A stretch of DNA of 64,000 nt, from assembly GCF_001463885.1 (NCBI RefSeq), contig NZ_BBWQ01000002.1:62001-126000 (forward strand). The letters run 5' to 3'. This document shows positions 37,935-46,867 of the stretch, piece by piece; position 1 is the first letter of the stretch, and every line of letters begins with the position of its first letter. A model generated the notes under the pieces. The model was not told the DNA's origin. It did not search any database and worked only from the letters and a program-made list of their open reading frames with translations. Source of the DNA: Aureimonas altamirensis (GTDB lineage: Bacteria > Pseudomonadota > Alphaproteobacteria > Rhizobiales > Rhizobiaceae). The translations under genes and the position numbers were made by a program.

Positions 37935-38936
37935 CTAAAGCGTGCTCCAGGCCGGCACCATGTCGCCCGGGTCGGGCCGTGCGGCATGTACGCCCCGCGC
38001 TATGGCGCGCGCCATGACGGAGGCCGCCGCCGCGCCAAGGTCGATGCGGGCGACGGGGTCCGGCGCGATGCCGCTGCCGCCGGTTGCCACGCCGAAGACG
38101 AGATCGCCGTCGAAGTCGGTATGGGCCGGCCACAGGGCATGGGCAAAACCATCATGTGCCGCGACGGCAAGCCGTTTGGCGGCGGCCTTGTCCAGTACGG
38201 CGTCGGTGGCAATGACGGCGATCGTGGTGTTGCCGCCGGGCGTCGGGTTCAACTTGGTGGCGGGTGGGGTGCTGTCCGTCGGGGTGCGCGGCGGAAAGCC
38301 GAGCCCGCCGAACTCGCCATCCATCTCGTAGGCGGCGGCGCGGAAATGCCGTGTGCCGGCAAAGAGGGGAGAGCCGACCGCGTTCACCGCCACCAGCGCC
38401 GCCACGGTAATGCCGCTGGGCAGCACGCAGGACGCCGTTCCGAGACCGCCCTTGCACGTCGCCGTCGTCGCTCCGAAGCCGGCGCCTACGGTGCCCAGCC
38501 GCCGGTCGTCGCCGGCGGCCAATGCTGCGGCATGGCCGAGGTCCCGGTACGGGGAGTGCAGGCCCCAATCCTTGTCGCCGCCATTGATAAGGTCGAACAG
38601 GATGGCGCCCGGTACGATCGGAACGCGCATTCCGGCAACCTCGAAGCCACGCCCCTGCGCGCGCAGGGCCGCCTGCAGGCCAGAGGCGGCGTCGAGCCCG
38701 AATGCCGATCCGCCGGACAGCGAGATGCCATCGATGCCCGTAACGAGGTTCTCCGCATCGAGAAGGGGCGTTTCCCGCGTGCCGGGCGCGCCGCCATGGA
38801 TGGCGACGGAAGCGACCGCCGGCGTGTCGAACAAGATGGCCGTCACGCCGCTGCGCAACCGCGCATCCTCCGCGTGCCCGACCTTGATGCCCGCAATGTC
38901 CGTCAACGCATTCCGCGTGCCCGCCCGCCACGCCAC
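37935..38936 (-). CDS. P1 (S58/DmpA-NylC) family peptidase
   Basis: A 333-residue N-terminal-nucleophile-type hydrolase. ALTDIAGIKVGHAEDARLRSG near the N-terminus and GISLSGGSAFGLDAASGLQ are typical of the P1 family; GGNTTIAVIATDA (residues 235-246) corresponds to the autocleavage/nucleophile region in NylC-like members. Relatives are aminopeptidases or amidases for beta-peptides, D-Ala peptides or nylon oligomers; the substrate here is unknown. The start is GTG at 38936, seven bases after GGAGG; a TTG overlapping the upstream stop is too close to that site. It follows a periplasmic binding protein gene without gap. Confidence 0.87.
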   Translation of the reverse strand: MAWRAGTRNALTDIAGIKVGHAEDARLRSGVTAILFDTPAVASVAIHGGAPGTRETPLLDAENLVTGIDGISLSGGSAFGLDAASGLQAALRAQGRGFEVAGMRVPIVPGAILFDLINGGDKDWGLHSPYRDLGHAAALAAGDDRRLGTVGAGFGATTATCKGGLGTASCVLPSGITVAALVAVNAVGSPLFAGTRHFRAAAYEMDGEFGGLGFPPRTPTDSTPPATKLNPTPGGNTTIAVIATDAVLDKAAAKRLAVAAHDGFAHALWPAHTDFDGDLVFGVATGGSGIAPDPVARIDLGAAAASVMARAIARGVHAARPDPGDMVPAWSTL

Positions 38937-38938
38937 GA

Positions 38939-39982
38939 TCAACCCTCCGGCTGCACGACGAAACGCCCGTCCTGCCATTCCACCACATCGTAGCCTGGCA
39001 TGTCGGATTCTCCCTCGGGGTCGAAGCGTACCGGCCCGGCGACGGTATCGAATGTCTGTCCGCTCAACGCCGCGCCTGGGGCCTGCCCGGCGGCCAGGGC
39101 AGAGGCGGCGATCTGGCCCGCTGCCTGGCCATCCAGGAAATAGCCTTCCCGGCGCGGCGCCGCCGCGTCGGCATCGGCGACGGCGAAGCCTTTGGATGCA
39201 ATGGCGCGTACGCCGTCGGGCAAAGCGGGTTCGCCTGCCTCGTCGATCAGGTTTTCGCCGCCCAGCACCGCAAGATCGATGTTCAGCGACGCCGCATCGC
39301 GCAGGATGATGGCCGTGTCGGCCACGCTGCCCAGGGCCACGATCCGCGTGAGGCCGCTTTGCCCTATACGCCGCACCAGTGCGAATTGCCGGTCTTCGGC
39401 GGGGCGGTAATTGTCCACCAGCGCAGGCTCCAGCCCCCGCAGGGCCAGGGCGGCGCGCAATTCGTCGGCCAGGCTGCGCGCGCGCACCGATCCGTCTTCG
39501 ACGATGCCGAAGGGCTGGCCCGGCCACAGATCGGCGATGGCGGTGGCGAGCGCCTGCGCCTCGCCTTCGGGCCGGGGCGCCAGGCGCCAGACCTGCCGCT
39601 CTTGCCCACGTCGGACATCCGTCAGCCGCGCGCTGCGTGCACCCACCACCAGCACAGGCACGCCGGCTTCGGTCAGGGCAGGCAGGGCCGCCTCGGCGGA
39701 TGGCGTGCAGAGAAAGCCGGTGGCCAGCGTGATGTCGGCGGCAATGAACGCCAGTGCCGTATCGCGGCCGCCTTCCGGGGTGCACGGCGTATCCCGCTCG
39801 GTGATGGAAAGGGTGGGCGCCCCCGCACGAACGCCGTCCAGAAACTGCCGTCCGAGCGTTTCGTAAGGCCCGCTCAACGGCGCGGCGACCCCCAGTGTCG
39901 GCTGCTGCGCCAGCACCGGATGGGCCAGGAGCGCCAGACAGACCACAGGGCCGAACAGCCACCTCGAATTGCGGATCATCAC
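38939..39982 (-). CDS. Orphan periplasmic binding protein (type I, Leu/Ile/Val-like)
   Basis: A 347-residue protein with a signal peptide (RWLFGPVVCLALLAHPVLAQ). The mature part resembles type I periplasmic binding proteins (PTLGVAAPLSGPYETLGRQF; TLATGFLCTPSAEAALPAL). It is shorter and more divergent than LivK. No permease or ATPase is adjacent. The P1 peptidase gene begins one base after its stop region, so the pair is an operon. It may act as an ABC subunit or as a sensor/chaperone in the periplasm. Two ATGs in tandem start the gene. Confidence 0.82.
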   Translation of the reverse strand: MMIRNSRWLFGPVVCLALLAHPVLAQQPTLGVAAPLSGPYETLGRQFLDGVRAGAPTLSITERDTPCTPEGGRDTALAFIAADITLATGFLCTPSAEAALPALTEAGVPVLVVGARSARLTDVRRGQERQVWRLAPRPEGEAQALATAIADLWPGQPFGIVEDGSVRARSLADELRAALALRGLEPALVDNYRPAEDRQFALVRRIGQSGLTRIVALGSVADTAIILRDAASLNIDLAVLGGENLIDEAGEPALPDGVRAIASKGFAVADADAAAPRREGYFLDGQAAGQIAASALAAGQAPGAALSGQTFDTVAGPVRFDPEGESDMPGYDVVEWQDGRFVVQPEG

Positions 39983-40178
39983 CCTCTGTATGCTCCTGAC
40001 ACTGGATTCCCGCGAACGTATATGCTGAAAGCATGAGGCCGCAAGCGACGGCGATGAATGGCGCTCACCCGAATGGGCAGGTTGTGTAACCGCGCATGAT
40101 GCTTAACTTCTACCCTGAGGACGTGGATCGTCCGATCGCCGCAAGGCGATACGGCGCATGTGCCGGGGAGATTTGGAC

Positions 40179-40679
40179 ATGGATTTGCTGACAGGGCCGT
40201 TGATCGATCGCCTCGACTTCCGCAACGCGATGAGCCATTTCGCGGCGGCTGTCCATATCGTCACGACGGATGGTCGCTTCGGCTTGCGCGGCACGACGGT
40301 CACTTCCGTCTGCTCCGTTTCGGACGATCCACCGACGCTTCTCGTCTGCCTCAATCTGTCCAGTGCCGGCAATGACCGCTTCTCGGAAAATGGCGCTTTC
40401 GCCGTCAATGTGCTGGAAGCCGGGCAGGAGGCCGTTGCACGTGCATTCGCCGGCGAGGGAAAGCTGCCCGTGGAGGAGCGCTTCGCCATGGCCGGCTGGG
40501 AAACCGCCGCCACCGGCGCGCCGATGCTGAAGGGCGCGCTTGCCAGTTTCGACTGTCGCGTTACCGATTCGCGCATCGTGGCGACCCACCGGGTCATTAT
40601 CGGCGAGGTCGTGGGGCTCAAGGTTGCGCCTGCCGCGCCTAGCCTTCTCTACAAAGAGCGCCAGTTTCATAGCCTGTAA
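40179..40679 (+). CDS. Flavin reductase-like (FMN-binding) protein
   Basis: A 166-residue flavin-reductase-domain protein (DFRNAMSHFAAAVHIVTTDG; GTTVTSVCSVSDDPPTLLVC; NVLEAGQEAVA). The family supplies FMNH2 to monooxygenases or acts as an NAD(P)H:flavin oxidoreductase. The ATG at 40179 has GGGGAG eight bases upstream. No monooxygenase lies nearby; the next genes are XdhC-type, 22 bases downstream, so it may be co-transcribed with them. Confidence 0.85.
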   Translation: MDLLTGPLIDRLDFRNAMSHFAAAVHIVTTDGRFGLRGTTVTSVCSVSDDPPTLLVCLNLSSAGNDRFSENGAFAVNVLEAGQEAVARAFAGEGKLPVEERFAMAGWETAATGAPMLKGALASFDCRVTDSRIVATHRVIIGEVVGLKVAPAAPSLLYKERQFHSL

Positions 40680-40700
40680 GGGCAATGAAAGGTGGGTAGC

Positions 40701-41009
40701 ATGGACGTTCTCGAACTGGCCGAAGCCTGGACGGGCGAGGGGCGTCCGGCGGCGCTTGCCACCGTCGTCGAAACATGGGGCTCGTCGCCGCGACCGGTCG
40801 GCAGCCATCTTCTGATCGCCTTGGACGGCGCATTCGAGGGCTCCGTCTCGGGCGGGTGCGTCGAGGCGGATGTGATTGCGCAGGCGCAGGACGTGATCGC
40901 CGATGGACGGCCGCGCATGCTGGAGTTCGGCGTTTCCGACCAGCGCGCCTGGCAGGCAGGCCTGTCGTGCGGCGGGCGCATAAAGGTTCTTGTCGAGCGG
41001 ATCGCCTGA
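40701..41009 (+). CDS. XdhC-type protein, N-terminal domain (CoxI-like)
   Basis: A 102-residue protein equal to the XdhC/CoxI N-terminal domain (LAEAWTGEGRPAALATVVET; GSVSGGCVEADVIAQAQ; GLSCGGRI). XdhC proteins insert sulfurated molybdenum cofactor into xanthine-dehydrogenase-type enzymes. ATG at 40701 is preferred over GTG at 40692. The C-terminal domain is encoded by a separate, overlapping gene immediately downstream. Confidence 0.85.
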   Translation: MDVLELAEAWTGEGRPAALATVVETWGSSPRPVGSHLLIALDGAFEGSVSGGCVEADVIAQAQDVIADGRPRMLEFGVSDQRAWQAGLSCGGRIKVLVERIA

Positions 41010-41719
41010 TGGATCGCGTCAATCTGGCCGCGCTCAACGAAGAGCGCCGCACCCGGCGCCCCGTGGCGTTGGTAACGGACACCGCTTCGGGCGACAGCCG
41101 CCTGATCCTCGCCTCCGACTTTGCCGGCGACACCCTCAGTGCTGAAATCGCGCAGGCGATGGGTAGCCGCTCCGCCTGCCTCCATTTGCCCGAGCGCGGC
41201 CTCTTCGTGAAAGTCTATCTGCCGCAGCCGAGGCTGATCATCATCGGCGCGGTGCATATCGCCCAGTCGCTTGCCGCAATGGCCGCCATGGCCGAGCTGG
41301 ACGTCGCCATCGTGGACCCGCGCGGGGCCTTCGCCTCGGTCGCCCGTTTCGACGGCTTCGAGATCCATGAAGCATGGCCGCAGGATCATCTGGCCGGCCA
41401 TCCGCTGGATGCCCGGTCGGCGCTTGTCGCGCTGAGCCACAATCCGGATATCGACGATCCGGCCCTGCTTGCCGCCTGCAAGTCGCCGGCGTTCTACATC
41501 GGCGCGCTGGGCAGCCGCAAATCGCATGCCGCGCGCAGCGAGCGGCTGGCCAAAGCGGGCCTTTCAGCCACCGACATCGCACGGATAGAAGCGCCGATCG
41601 GCCTCGACATCGGCTCAGTGACACCGCCGGAAATCGCGGTATCGATCCTTGCGTCTCTCATCGCCGCACAACGTCGCACCGTGCGCGACCTTGCCACGGG
41701 CGGGTCCGTTGCCGCCTGA
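41009..41719 (+). CDS. XdhC-type protein, Rossmann (C-terminal) domain
   Basis: A 236-residue protein that carries the XdhC C-terminal NAD-like Rossmann domain (PRLIIIGAVHIAQSLAAMAA; HNPDIDDPALLAACKSPAFY; GALGSRKSHAARSERL; IGLDIGSVTPPEIAVSILA). The ATG overlaps the upstream stop by one base (TGATG). The normal XdhC is one protein; here the two domains are separate genes, as in many rhizobia. It would work with the N-terminal protein and the MocA-like enzyme downstream to mature a molybdoenzyme. Confidence 0.87.
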   Translation: MDRVNLAALNEERRTRRPVALVTDTASGDSRLILASDFAGDTLSAEIAQAMGSRSACLHLPERGLFVKVYLPQPRLIIIGAVHIAQSLAAMAAMAELDVAIVDPRGAFASVARFDGFEIHEAWPQDHLAGHPLDARSALVALSHNPDIDDPALLAACKSPAFYIGALGSRKSHAARSERLAKAGLSATDIARIEAPIGLDIGSVTPPEIAVSILASLIAAQRRTVRDLATGGSVAA

Positions 41720-42299
41720 GGTGGTGGCGGTCGTGCTGGCGGCGGGGCGGTCCAGCCGCACGGCGCCGCACCACAAGCTGCTGGCCACGTATGACGGCGT
41801 TCCTCAGATCGTGCGGATCATCCGTCGCCTCGCTGCCAGCCGCCTTGCCGGCATCACAACCGTTGTCGGGCATGATGCCGATCGGCTGAGGCCGCTGATC
41901 GAAGCGCTGCCGACGCGTGTGCTGGTGAACCCCGATCACGATGGCGGGCTGGCGGGCTCGGTGAAGATGGGCTTTGCGGCCGGCATGCCGGCCGATGGCG
42001 TGATGATGGTGCCGGCCGATATGCCGCTGCTCGAGACGGCCCATATCGACGCGCTCATCGCCGCCTTCGTACCCGGATCGCTCGTCGTCGCCACGGACCA
42101 GGGCGCAATGCGCAATCCCGTCATTCTGCCGGCGTCGATGGCGGCAGCCGTCGACACGCTGTCCGGCGATACCGGCGCAAGACGGCTGGTGCGCGATTGC
42201 GAGTCGGTCCGGCTGGTGGAACTGGGGGCGGCAGCCAGTTGCGACATCGATACGACGGAGGCGATCCTGTCTACCGGAGGGCACTTGCCGAAAGACTGA
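41709..42299 (+). CDS. MocA/MobA-like molybdopterin nucleotidyltransferase
   Basis: A 196-residue nucleotidyltransferase. The nucleotide-binding signature is VVAVVLAAGRSSR with APHHKLLATYDG, and GGLAGSVKMGF, MVPADMPLLETAHID and PVILPAS follow. Such proteins add CMP or GMP to molybdopterin. It overlaps the XdhC gene by 11 bases; the start is probably TTG at 41709, since no ATG lies before the domain, with GTG 41721 as the alternative. The three genes form an operon, but no molybdoenzyme structural gene is in the window. Confidence 0.85.
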   Translation: MPPEVVAVVLAAGRSSRTAPHHKLLATYDGVPQIVRIIRRLAASRLAGITTVVGHDADRLRPLIEALPTRVLVNPDHDGGLAGSVKMGFAAGMPADGVMMVPADMPLLETAHIDALIAAFVPGSLVVATDQGAMRNPVILPASMAAAVDTLSGDTGARRLVRDCESVRLVELGAAASCDIDTTEAILSTGGHLPKD

Positions 42300-42420
42300 A
42301 ACTTTGGGAAGATTCTTGCGCTGCACCTGATGGTGCGCGGCTTGGCCGAAACGGTTGGGCGCAGCATCCCTGAAGTGCGGCCCAAAGGTCCGCAACTTTG
42401 CGCCAAGGAGTGTTGCGTCC

Positions 42421-42699
42421 ATGATCAGTCGCGTTGCAGATCCTGCGTTCCAGAAGATGCTGTCCGGTTTTTCCGCCACCACGGCGGAGGTTCTCTACCA
42501 TATGCCCGACCATCCGGATTTCCTGCAGAGCTTCCTTTGGCAGTTCGAGGATATCGCCCCCCAGTTTCCGCGCCTGCACAGGTTTCTCGACCATTGGCGC
42601 ACGGAGGTCGAGGCCACCATCCATTCCGTCAGCGTCATGCATCAGGGGTTGATCCGCCCGCGCGAGCTTCGGTTCGGCTCGGAACACCGGCTGCAGTAA
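42421..42699 (+). CDS. usg: Usg family protein
   Basis: A 92-residue protein matching the alphaproteobacterial Usg family (TTAEVLYHMPDHPDFLQSFLWQ; APQFPRLHRFLDHWRTEVEA; LIRPRELRFGSE). The name comes from a gene upstream of trp genes in Caulobacter; the biochemical function is unknown. The ATG follows a AAGGAG ten bases upstream. It is convergent with radC, only 10 bases apart. Confidence 0.88.
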   Translation: MISRVADPAFQKMLSGFSATTAEVLYHMPDHPDFLQSFLWQFEDIAPQFPRLHRFLDHWRTEVEATIHSVSVMHQGLIRPRELRFGSEHRLQ

Positions 42700-42709
42700 C
42701 CGGGGGCGG

Positions 42710-43492
42710 TCAGTCGATATAGCGTTCCGTGCGCATCGACAGGCTTTTGCCGCGCCCCACGATGATATGATCGTGGACCCGTATGCCAAGCGGCGTCGCC
42801 ATGCCGATGATCTGCCGGGTCATGTCGATATCGGCGAGGGACGGGGTCACGTCGCCTGACGGGTGGTTGTGGCAAAGCACGATGGATACGGCGTCCAGCT
42901 CCAGCGCGCGGCGCATGATCTCGCGCGGGGTGACGGGCGTATAGTCCACCGTGCCCTCATGCTGCACCTCGTCGGCGATAAGGCCGTTGCGATTGTCGAG
43001 AAACAGGATGCGGAACTGTTCGCGGCCGAGTTGCCCCATCGATGCGCCGAGATAATCGACCACGCTGGCGATGGATGACAGCACATCGCGCCGCGCCACA
43101 TCGGCCTTCATCGCACGGCCGGAAAAGGCTGCGATGATGCGAAGGTCCAGCGCGGTCGCGTGCCCGATCCCGTCAACTTCCATCAGCCTCGAAACGCTGG
43201 CCCCTGCAATGTCGGCAATGCTGCCGAAACGCCGGATCAGCGCCTTGGCCAGTGGCTTCACGTCGCGCCGGGGAATGGACCGGAAGAGGACGAGTTCGAG
43301 AAGCTCGTAATCGGGCAGCGCGTCGGCGCCTGCCGCCTCGAAGCGCTCGCGCAGGCGGTCCCGGTGCCCGGCATAATGAGGTGTATCCGGCAGCGCCGGA
43401 ACGGGGATCGCTTCGTGCGGCGTCGGCCCGCCATGCCGCGCCAGCCCGAAACCCGCCGCTTCGCCGAGGCCGCGCCGCCCACGCTTGACCAT
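42710..43492 (-). CDS. radC: RadC-family JAB/MPN-domain protein
   Basis: A 260-residue RadC. A helix-hairpin-helix region (about 60-110, VSRLMEVDGIGHATALDLR) precedes the JAB metalloprotease-like domain with HNHPSGDVTPS as metal motif. Members are annotated as DNA-repair proteins, but the original radC assignment was withdrawn and the activity is unproved. I took the ATG at 43492 (MVKRGRRG); the open frame to 43648 overlaps map and is rejected. It lies 11 bases after map. Confidence 0.9.
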   Translation of the reverse strand: MVKRGRRGLGEAAGFGLARHGGPTPHEAIPVPALPDTPHYAGHRDRLRERFEAAGADALPDYELLELVLFRSIPRRDVKPLAKALIRRFGSIADIAGASVSRLMEVDGIGHATALDLRIIAAFSGRAMKADVARRDVLSSIASVVDYLGASMGQLGREQFRILFLDNRNGLIADEVQHEGTVDYTPVTPREIMRRALELDAVSIVLCHNHPSGDVTPSLADIDMTRQIIGMATPLGIRVHDHIIVGRGKSLSMRTERYID

Positions 43493-43503
43493 GCAGGATC
43501 GTC

Positions 43504-44346
43504 TCAGAGATTGATGGGGTCGAGGACGATGCCGGGCGTATCGAGCCCGCCGGGCGAGAAGGTGAACACCTCGCAGCCCGTATCGGTCACGCCGACCGTA
43601 TGCTCGTACTGCGCCGTCAGCGAGCGATCGCGGGTGACGGCCGTCCATCCGTCCGACAGCACCTTCACATGCGGTCGCCCGAGATTGATCATCGGCTCGA
43701 TGGTGAAGATCATGCCGGGCTTCAGCTCAGCCCCTTCGCCCCGGCGGCCGTAATGCAGGACGTTCGGCGCGTCATGGAAGATCTTGCCGACGCCATGGCC
43801 GCAGAAATCACGCACCACGGAGCAACGCTCCGCTTCCGCGTAATCCTGTATGGCGGCGCCGATATCGCCGAGATGCGCGCCGGGCTTCACCTCTTCGATG
43901 GCCAGAAGCAGCGAGCGGTAGGTGATCTCGCACAGCCGCTCGGCCGCGCGCTTGACCCGGCCCACCGGATACATTCTGGAGGAATCGCCATAGAAGCCGT
44001 CGACGATCAGCGTCACGTCGATATTGACGATGTCGCCTTCCTTCAGCGGCTTTTCGTTGGGGATGCCGTGGCAGACGACATGGTTGATCGAGGTGCAGGT
44101 GCTTTTGGTGTAGCCGCGATAGTTGAGCGTTGCGGGCAGCGCGCCGTTGCGCATGGCGAAATCGAAGACGAAATCGTCCAGCACCTGCGTCGGCACGCCC
44201 GGCGCCACCAGGCCGGCCAGTTCGTCCAGGCATCGGGCGGTGAGCTGACAGGCCTTCCGCATGCCGGCAAAGGCCGCTTCGTCGTAAAGACGGATGCTGC
44301 CGGTATTGCGTTGCGGATTGGCTTCCGCTTCCAGGTAGGTTGTCAT
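43504..44346 (-). CDS. map: Type I methionine aminopeptidase
   Basis: A 280-residue M24A aminopeptidase. Metal ligands are seen in NIDVTLIVDGFYGDSSR (two Asp), CGHGVGKIFHDAP (His), FTIEPMINLG (Glu) and QYEHTVGV (Glu). It removes the initiator methionine. It has an N-terminal extension of about 25 residues. It lies between phaC and radC on the same strand. Confidence 0.95.
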   Translation of the reverse strand: MTTYLEAEANPQRNTGSIRLYDEAAFAGMRKACQLTARCLDELAGLVAPGVPTQVLDDFVFDFAMRNGALPATLNYRGYTKSTCTSINHVVCHGIPNEKPLKEGDIVNIDVTLIVDGFYGDSSRMYPVGRVKRAAERLCEITYRSLLLAIEEVKPGAHLGDIGAAIQDYAEAERCSVVRDFCGHGVGKIFHDAPNVLHYGRRGEGAELKPGMIFTIEPMINLGRPHVKVLSDGWTAVTRDRSLTAQYEHTVGVTDTGCEVFTFSPGGLDTPGIVLDPINL

Positions 44347-44404
44347 GGGCGCTGCACTTGCAAGAATTTAGCTGCCCCTCATGTCGCACCTTGGGGCACG
44401 CTCT

Positions 44405-46222
44405 TCAAGCCCCGCGTACATAGCGCCCCGGCGCCGGTTCGATGGTCTTGCCGCCAATGCCGGGCTCGCGTGCCTTGACGCGCTTGCCGGCATGCGCCTC
44501 GATCCAGCCTTGCCAATGCGGCCACCACGAGCCGGGCGTCATATCCGCCGCCTGCGCCCATGCATCGAAGCTCGTGCCGGCATCGGGCGCCGGGCCCGTC
44601 CAGTATTGGTACTTGCCCTTTGCCGGCGGGTTGACCACACCGGCGATGTGGCCCGAGCCGCCCAGCACGTAGGTGACGTCGCTGCCGAAGGCCATGGCGC
44701 CGGTATAGACGCTGCGCGCCGGCGCGATATGGTCTTCTTTGGTTGCGAGGCTGTAGACCGGAATGGTCACCGAAGACATGTCGATGACCGTGCCGTCCAG
44801 TTCCATCCGCCCCTGCGACAGGCGATTCTCCAGATAGCAATTGCGCAGGTAAAACAGATGGTTGGCGCGCGTCATGCGCGTGGCGTCCGAGTTCCAGTAC
44901 AGAAGGTCGAAGGGCGGCGGCTCGCGGCCCTTCATGTAATTGCCGACCACATAGGGCCAGATCAGGTCCTGCGACCGCAACAGGTTGAAGGCCGTCGCCA
45001 TATGGCCGCCGTCGAGTGTTCCGGATGCCGCCATGGCCGTGTCCAGCGCCGCGATCTGCCGCTCGTCCACGAAGACCTGCAGTTCGCCTGCATCGGTAAA
45101 GTCCACCTGGGTGGCCAGCAGCGTCGCCGTCCTGATGCGGTCGTCGCCCCGCGCGTGCAGAAGCGCCAGCGCCGCCGACAGCAGCGTCCCGCCGACGCAA
45201 TAGCCCATCGCGTTCACCTCGGACTGGCGCGTCGCCTTGCGGATCGTGTCGAGCGCGAAGACGATCCCCTCGTCGATATAGGAAAGCCAGTCCTTGTCGG
45301 CATGACGCTCGGTCGGGTTGACCCACGAGATCACGAAGACCGTGTGCCCCTGCTCGACCAGCCAGGCAATGAAGCTTTTGCCGGGTGCAAGGTCCAGGAT
45401 GTAGAACTTGTTGATCCAGGGCGGGCAGATCAGCAGCGGCCGCTTGAAGACCGTTTTCGTGGTCGGCGTGTACTGGATAATCTGGCAGATGTCGTTTTCC
45501 GCCACCACCGCGCCGGGCGTCAAAGCAAGATTGCCACCCACCGAGAAGCCGTCGCCGCCGGTCTGCCGCAGCCGCAGCGTGCCGGCTCCGCGCGCCATGT
45601 CCTCGGCGAACATCGTCATTCCACGGACGAGGTTCTCGCCGTTTTCGGCCACGGTCTGCCGGTAGAGCTCGGGATTGGTCGGCACGAAGTTGGACGGCGA
45701 AATCGCATTCAGGATCTGCCCGACATAGAAGCGGGCCCGCTGGCGGGTGCCGGCATCCAGCCCCTCCGCTTCCGTCACCATGTCCTGCGCCCATCGCGCG
45801 GTCATGAGATAGGCCTGCCGCAGAAAGTCGAAGAACAGGTTCTTCTGCCATTCCGGGTCGGCGAAGCGCTTGTCGGGAGCACCGGCCGGCGCGTCGTTGG
45901 CCGCATGCTCGGCCGCGGCCAGCCGTTGCGCCGCCGCCGTCCACAAACCCAGATAGCCAGCCATCAGCCGCGTCTGTGCCTGAAAGGCGCGGGCAGGCTC
46001 CGAAAGCCAGTAATTCGCAACCTGCGAAAGCGAGGCCGCCATCTCCCCATGGATGGCGCCGGCCGGGTCGGCCATCGTGCCGTTCTCGCGCGGGGCCAGC
46101 CATGCCGACGCCGCCTTGCCTGCCTGTTCCACGGCGCGCGCCATATTGAGCGCGAAGGTTTCGGGGTCCTTCACGGCATAGGCCGCAAATCCTTCCTCGG
46201 CCGTGTCGGCAGTGCGGCTCAT
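44405..46222 (-). CDS. phaC: Class I poly(3-hydroxyalkanoate) synthase
   Basis: A 605-residue PHA synthase. The N-terminal PhaC domain contains YLMTARWAQDMVTEAEGLD and NFVPTNPELYRQTVAENGEN; the catalytic Cys342 is in MGYCVGGTLLSAALA, with Asp in YSLATKEDHIAP and His in GGSGHIAGVVNPP. It polymerises (R)-3-hydroxyacyl-CoA into storage granules. The start at 46222 has AGGGAGA upstream. phaA, phaB and phasins are not adjacent. Divergent lipoprotein gene 149 bases away. Confidence 0.94.
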   Translation of the reverse strand: MSRTADTAEEGFAAYAVKDPETFALNMARAVEQAGKAASAWLAPRENGTMADPAGAIHGEMAASLSQVANYWLSEPARAFQAQTRLMAGYLGLWTAAAQRLAAAEHAANDAPAGAPDKRFADPEWQKNLFFDFLRQAYLMTARWAQDMVTEAEGLDAGTRQRARFYVGQILNAISPSNFVPTNPELYRQTVAENGENLVRGMTMFAEDMARGAGTLRLRQTGGDGFSVGGNLALTPGAVVAENDICQIIQYTPTTKTVFKRPLLICPPWINKFYILDLAPGKSFIAWLVEQGHTVFVISWVNPTERHADKDWLSYIDEGIVFALDTIRKATRQSEVNAMGYCVGGTLLSAALALLHARGDDRIRTATLLATQVDFTDAGELQVFVDERQIAALDTAMAASGTLDGGHMATAFNLLRSQDLIWPYVVGNYMKGREPPPFDLLYWNSDATRMTRANHLFYLRNCYLENRLSQGRMELDGTVIDMSSVTIPVYSLATKEDHIAPARSVYTGAMAFGSDVTYVLGGSGHIAGVVNPPAKGKYQYWTGPAPDAGTSFDAWAQAADMTPGSWWPHWQGWIEAHAGKRVKAREPGIGGKTIEPAPGRYVRGA

Positions 46223-46370
46223 CGGCGTCTCCCTGGCGCTTCCGATGGTTAGTATAGCGCCGATTCGGGCGGTGAACACGCAGGCGTGCCAGACCGCCTT
46301 CACGAAATTTGCGCTTTCCTGCTTCGCGCATGGCGATTATGGAAGGATGTAGGACGTGAGGGGAAACGCA

Positions 46371-46742
46371 ATGGCGCAGATGGCAAAGGGCAGGGCTGGT
46401 GCAATGGCGCTACTGGCGTGTCTGCCTCTCGTCGCGGCCTGCCAGAGCTATCTTCCGCAGAACGACGCGCCGCTGCGCGTCTCGCCCGTGCTGGACCGGA
46501 TCGATCCCGGCCCGTCCAGCCAGCGCCTCGACAAGAACGGCTATCCGGTCATCGGAGCCTATCCGACCGCCGCGACCACCCAGGTTGGCGACGAGACGGT
46601 GGCCGAAACGCGGGCGCGTTATGCCGACGCCGCGACGCGCGGTGCCGCCCCCTCCAGTGCCGGCCGCTATCAACAGAGCGTGGCCGAGTTGCAGGCTACC
46701 GCGGCCCGTGTGCGGGCAGCCGGTCCGGCCCAGACGAACTGA
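46371..46742 (+). CDS. Small lipoprotein, unknown family
   Basis: A 123-residue protein with a lipoprotein signal (AMALLACLPLVAACQSY; acylated Cys about 24). The mature part is short, polar and repeats Ala/Arg/Thr-rich stretches; VLDRIDPGPSSQRLDKNGYP is the most conserved-looking segment. The ATG at 46371 follows GAGGGG eight bases upstream; a GTG at 46356 is less likely. Its role is unknown. Confidence 0.75.
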   Translation: MAQMAKGRAGAMALLACLPLVAACQSYLPQNDAPLRVSPVLDRIDPGPSSQRLDKNGYPVIGAYPTAATTQVGDETVAETRARYADAATRGAAPSSAGRYQQSVAELQATAARVRAAGPAQTN

Positions 46743-46867
46743 GGGGAGCGCCCGCAAACGACACCGTCGACGCGAGCTGCCCCGGACGATTTCCCGGTCA
46801 TGCTCGTTGTTGCCGTCCTTCGGGTGGCCGGGTCGAAGAACCCCAAATCGGCGCAAGGACAATCACG

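Noticed and set aside
38942-40034. Fusion of P1 peptidase and upstream sequence into one 699-residue protein
   Set aside because: The upstream part is an out-of-frame reading of the binding-protein gene; a GTG with a good ribosome site starts the peptidase.
40701-41719. Frameshift or pseudogene in xdhC
   Set aside because: The two halves end and start cleanly with a TGATG overlap and each matches a whole domain; split XdhC is known in rhizobia.
44373-44398. Terminator hairpin TGCCCC/GGGGCA after phaC
   Set aside because: Stem of only 6 bp, 14-base loop and no T-run; too weak to list.
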